This document shows positions 62,902-64,000 of a DNA stretch of 64,000 bases, piece after piece. The DNA comes from Lingula anatina (taxonomy: Eukaryota > Brachiopoda > Lingulata > Lingulida > Lingulidae): positions 92,651-156,650 of the forward strand of contig NW_019773714.1 of assembly GCF_001039355.2 (NCBI RefSeq), read 5' to 3'. The notes under the pieces were generated by a model. It saw only the letters and a program-made list of their open reading frames with translations. It made no database searches and was not told the DNA's origin. The first letter of the stretch is position 1. Every line of letters starts with the position of its first letter. The position numbers and the translations under genes are program-made.

Positions 62902-64000
62902 CTGAAATGTATGTAGACAACAGTGAGAAATATGGGTATGATTTAGAATTAGGTTGGGAATTATACGTGTCTTGAAGAAAGTTCTGATATGTTCATGTGT
63001 GCATGCATGTATGTGCATATGTGTATGTGCATATGTGTATATGCATGTGTGTATGCATGTGTGTACGTGCAGGTGTGTGTGGGGGGGGGGGAGAGGGCAG
63101 AGTTTTAAGCACATGTCATTGAGTCGTTAAAGATTGTGAAAGAGGAAATATATTGCCCAGCACTATAATCAAGAAACATAATAAACTGCACACTCTATGA
63201 TCACAACCTACTGCCAGCAATACACTCCACTATTAGTACTTGTCAGATATGTAGACACACCCCTTTAATAAGAATGAAAATTATATGCATTATGAGTTTT
63301 GAAAATTATGCTGTATAGATATCACATCCAATTATTTTCCCGGCTTCTGCATATTTCTTATCAGGCAATATGCTTAGTCTATTATGACCTGGAGCAAAAT
63401 ACAAATCATCCGAGTTTCAAGCAACTTGAACTGATCTAATGACATTTAAGATGATGATATATGGCTAAGACTGCATTCCCACAGATTCAGATCGATCCAT
63501 CTAGATCGACTTAACTCCCTGGGGGTTCATGCTAAATCGCTGTCAGCCGAGCGCACACGGAAGTTAATTACCCCCTTACAGCTTTTAGTAGGCCAGACAG
63601 ACATTTAAGCCTGTTAAGCTGACAGTAATCTAGTGAGACTCCCCACAGGGATAGATTGATCTAAAATCTGTGGGAATGCAGTCTAAGATACATGCTCTGT
63701 TAAAAAATGTACAAATGCATTTCAGCTAATTGGTATGCTGCTGTGTATGTATCTGTATAAAATATATGCCTGAAGTAATACAGGAATATACCATAAAATA
63801 TACTGCTGAACTCAATAATAAAATAAATCCATCTTGGGTATGATGAATGTTAGGCCTTGATTCATTTTCTGGAAATTTTAGAACTTTTCCTTAATCACTA
63901 AGGGAAGTATACCACACTAAAAACTGTTTATAAATTTATGCTCCAAAAGCCTGTTTTGAGTTCCCAAGTTTCTAGATTTTATGAAGAATTTTCAGTGAAT
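62902..64000. other. SLC35C1 upstream intron sequence to window edge
   Basis: The missing N-terminal exon of SLC35C1, expected to encode the first helix before [11 protein letters not shown], was looked for on the minus strand and not found, so it probably lies beyond 64000. The stretch holds a TG/CATG-rich simple repeat at about 62995-63090 ending in a G run, and the MITE at 63469-63683. Confidence 0.6.
63469..63683. mobile_element. TIR MITE, 215 bp, flanked by TAA
   Basis: It begins GACTGCATTCCCACAGATT and ends with the exact reverse complement AATCTGTGGGAATGCAGTC (19-bp TIRs). TAA flanks both ends, consistent with the 3-bp TWA target duplication of PIF/Harbinger elements; a TA-only duplication (Tc1/mariner type) is the alternative. 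Its interior resembles the foldback element at 15593-15862. There is no coding capacity. Confidence 0.8.

Noticed and set aside
62851-63114. His/Thr-rich minus-strand open frame of 87 codons
   Set aside because: It translates a TG/CATG simple repeat and overlaps a genuine SLC35C1 exon in another frame.
1-64000. tRNA, rRNA or other structured RNA genes
   Set aside because: None was recognised by eye. A covariance-model scan would be needed to exclude them fully.

Overview
This window is nuclear DNA from an invertebrate animal. It is AT-rich, has many GT-AG introns of a few hundred bases, and carries short DNA transposons, simple repeats and single-N assembly gaps. The overall look suggests a lophotrochozoan, perhaps a mollusc. 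That placement is an impression, because no species-specific marker was identified. Two genes are supported and they converge.

Gene 1 (+ strand, CDS 12413-56268) fills most of the window. I traced 59 coding exons by hand. All have GT-AG borders and compatible phases, and together they sum to 11,346 nt, which is 3,781 residues plus a TAA stop. The protein starts with a strong N-myristoylation motif and has no signal peptide or obvious membrane segment. In order it carries about seven cupredoxin-like beta domains, most lacking the copper Cys/His pair. These are followed by one chitobiase/Fn3-associated-like domain, two FN3 domains and a disordered acidic/Gln-rich linker of about 640 residues. 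About fourteen more FN3-like domains follow, then a thioredoxin-fold domain with WCxxS in place of CxxC, and a basic RPxSA-rich tail. I do not recognise it as a named protein. A likely noncoding first exon and promoter lie near 1680-1837, giving a first intron of about 10.5 kb. There is also a possible alternative first exon near 11.6 kb, a candidate alternative 3'-terminal exon at 37453 and a candidate 36-nt microexon at 42813.

Gene 2 (- strand, 59726-62901) is the GDP-fucose transporter SLC35C1. Five exons encode the C-terminal 324 residues; the first exon lies beyond the right edge.

The rest is repeat and spacer. There are hAT-like MITEs at 7568, 13401 and 62550, a TIR MITE flanked by TAA at 63469 with a probable foldback relative at 15593, and a perfect 45-bp inverted repeat at 1454. 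Elements made of a GC-rich tract and a TGTAC hairpin occur at the left edge and at 58.3 kb. One intron (23251-26108) carries six scattered copies of a 16-bp motif. The region 31.1-33.4 kb holds a duplication bounded by two Ns that looks like a misplaced second haplotype rather than a real exon duplication.
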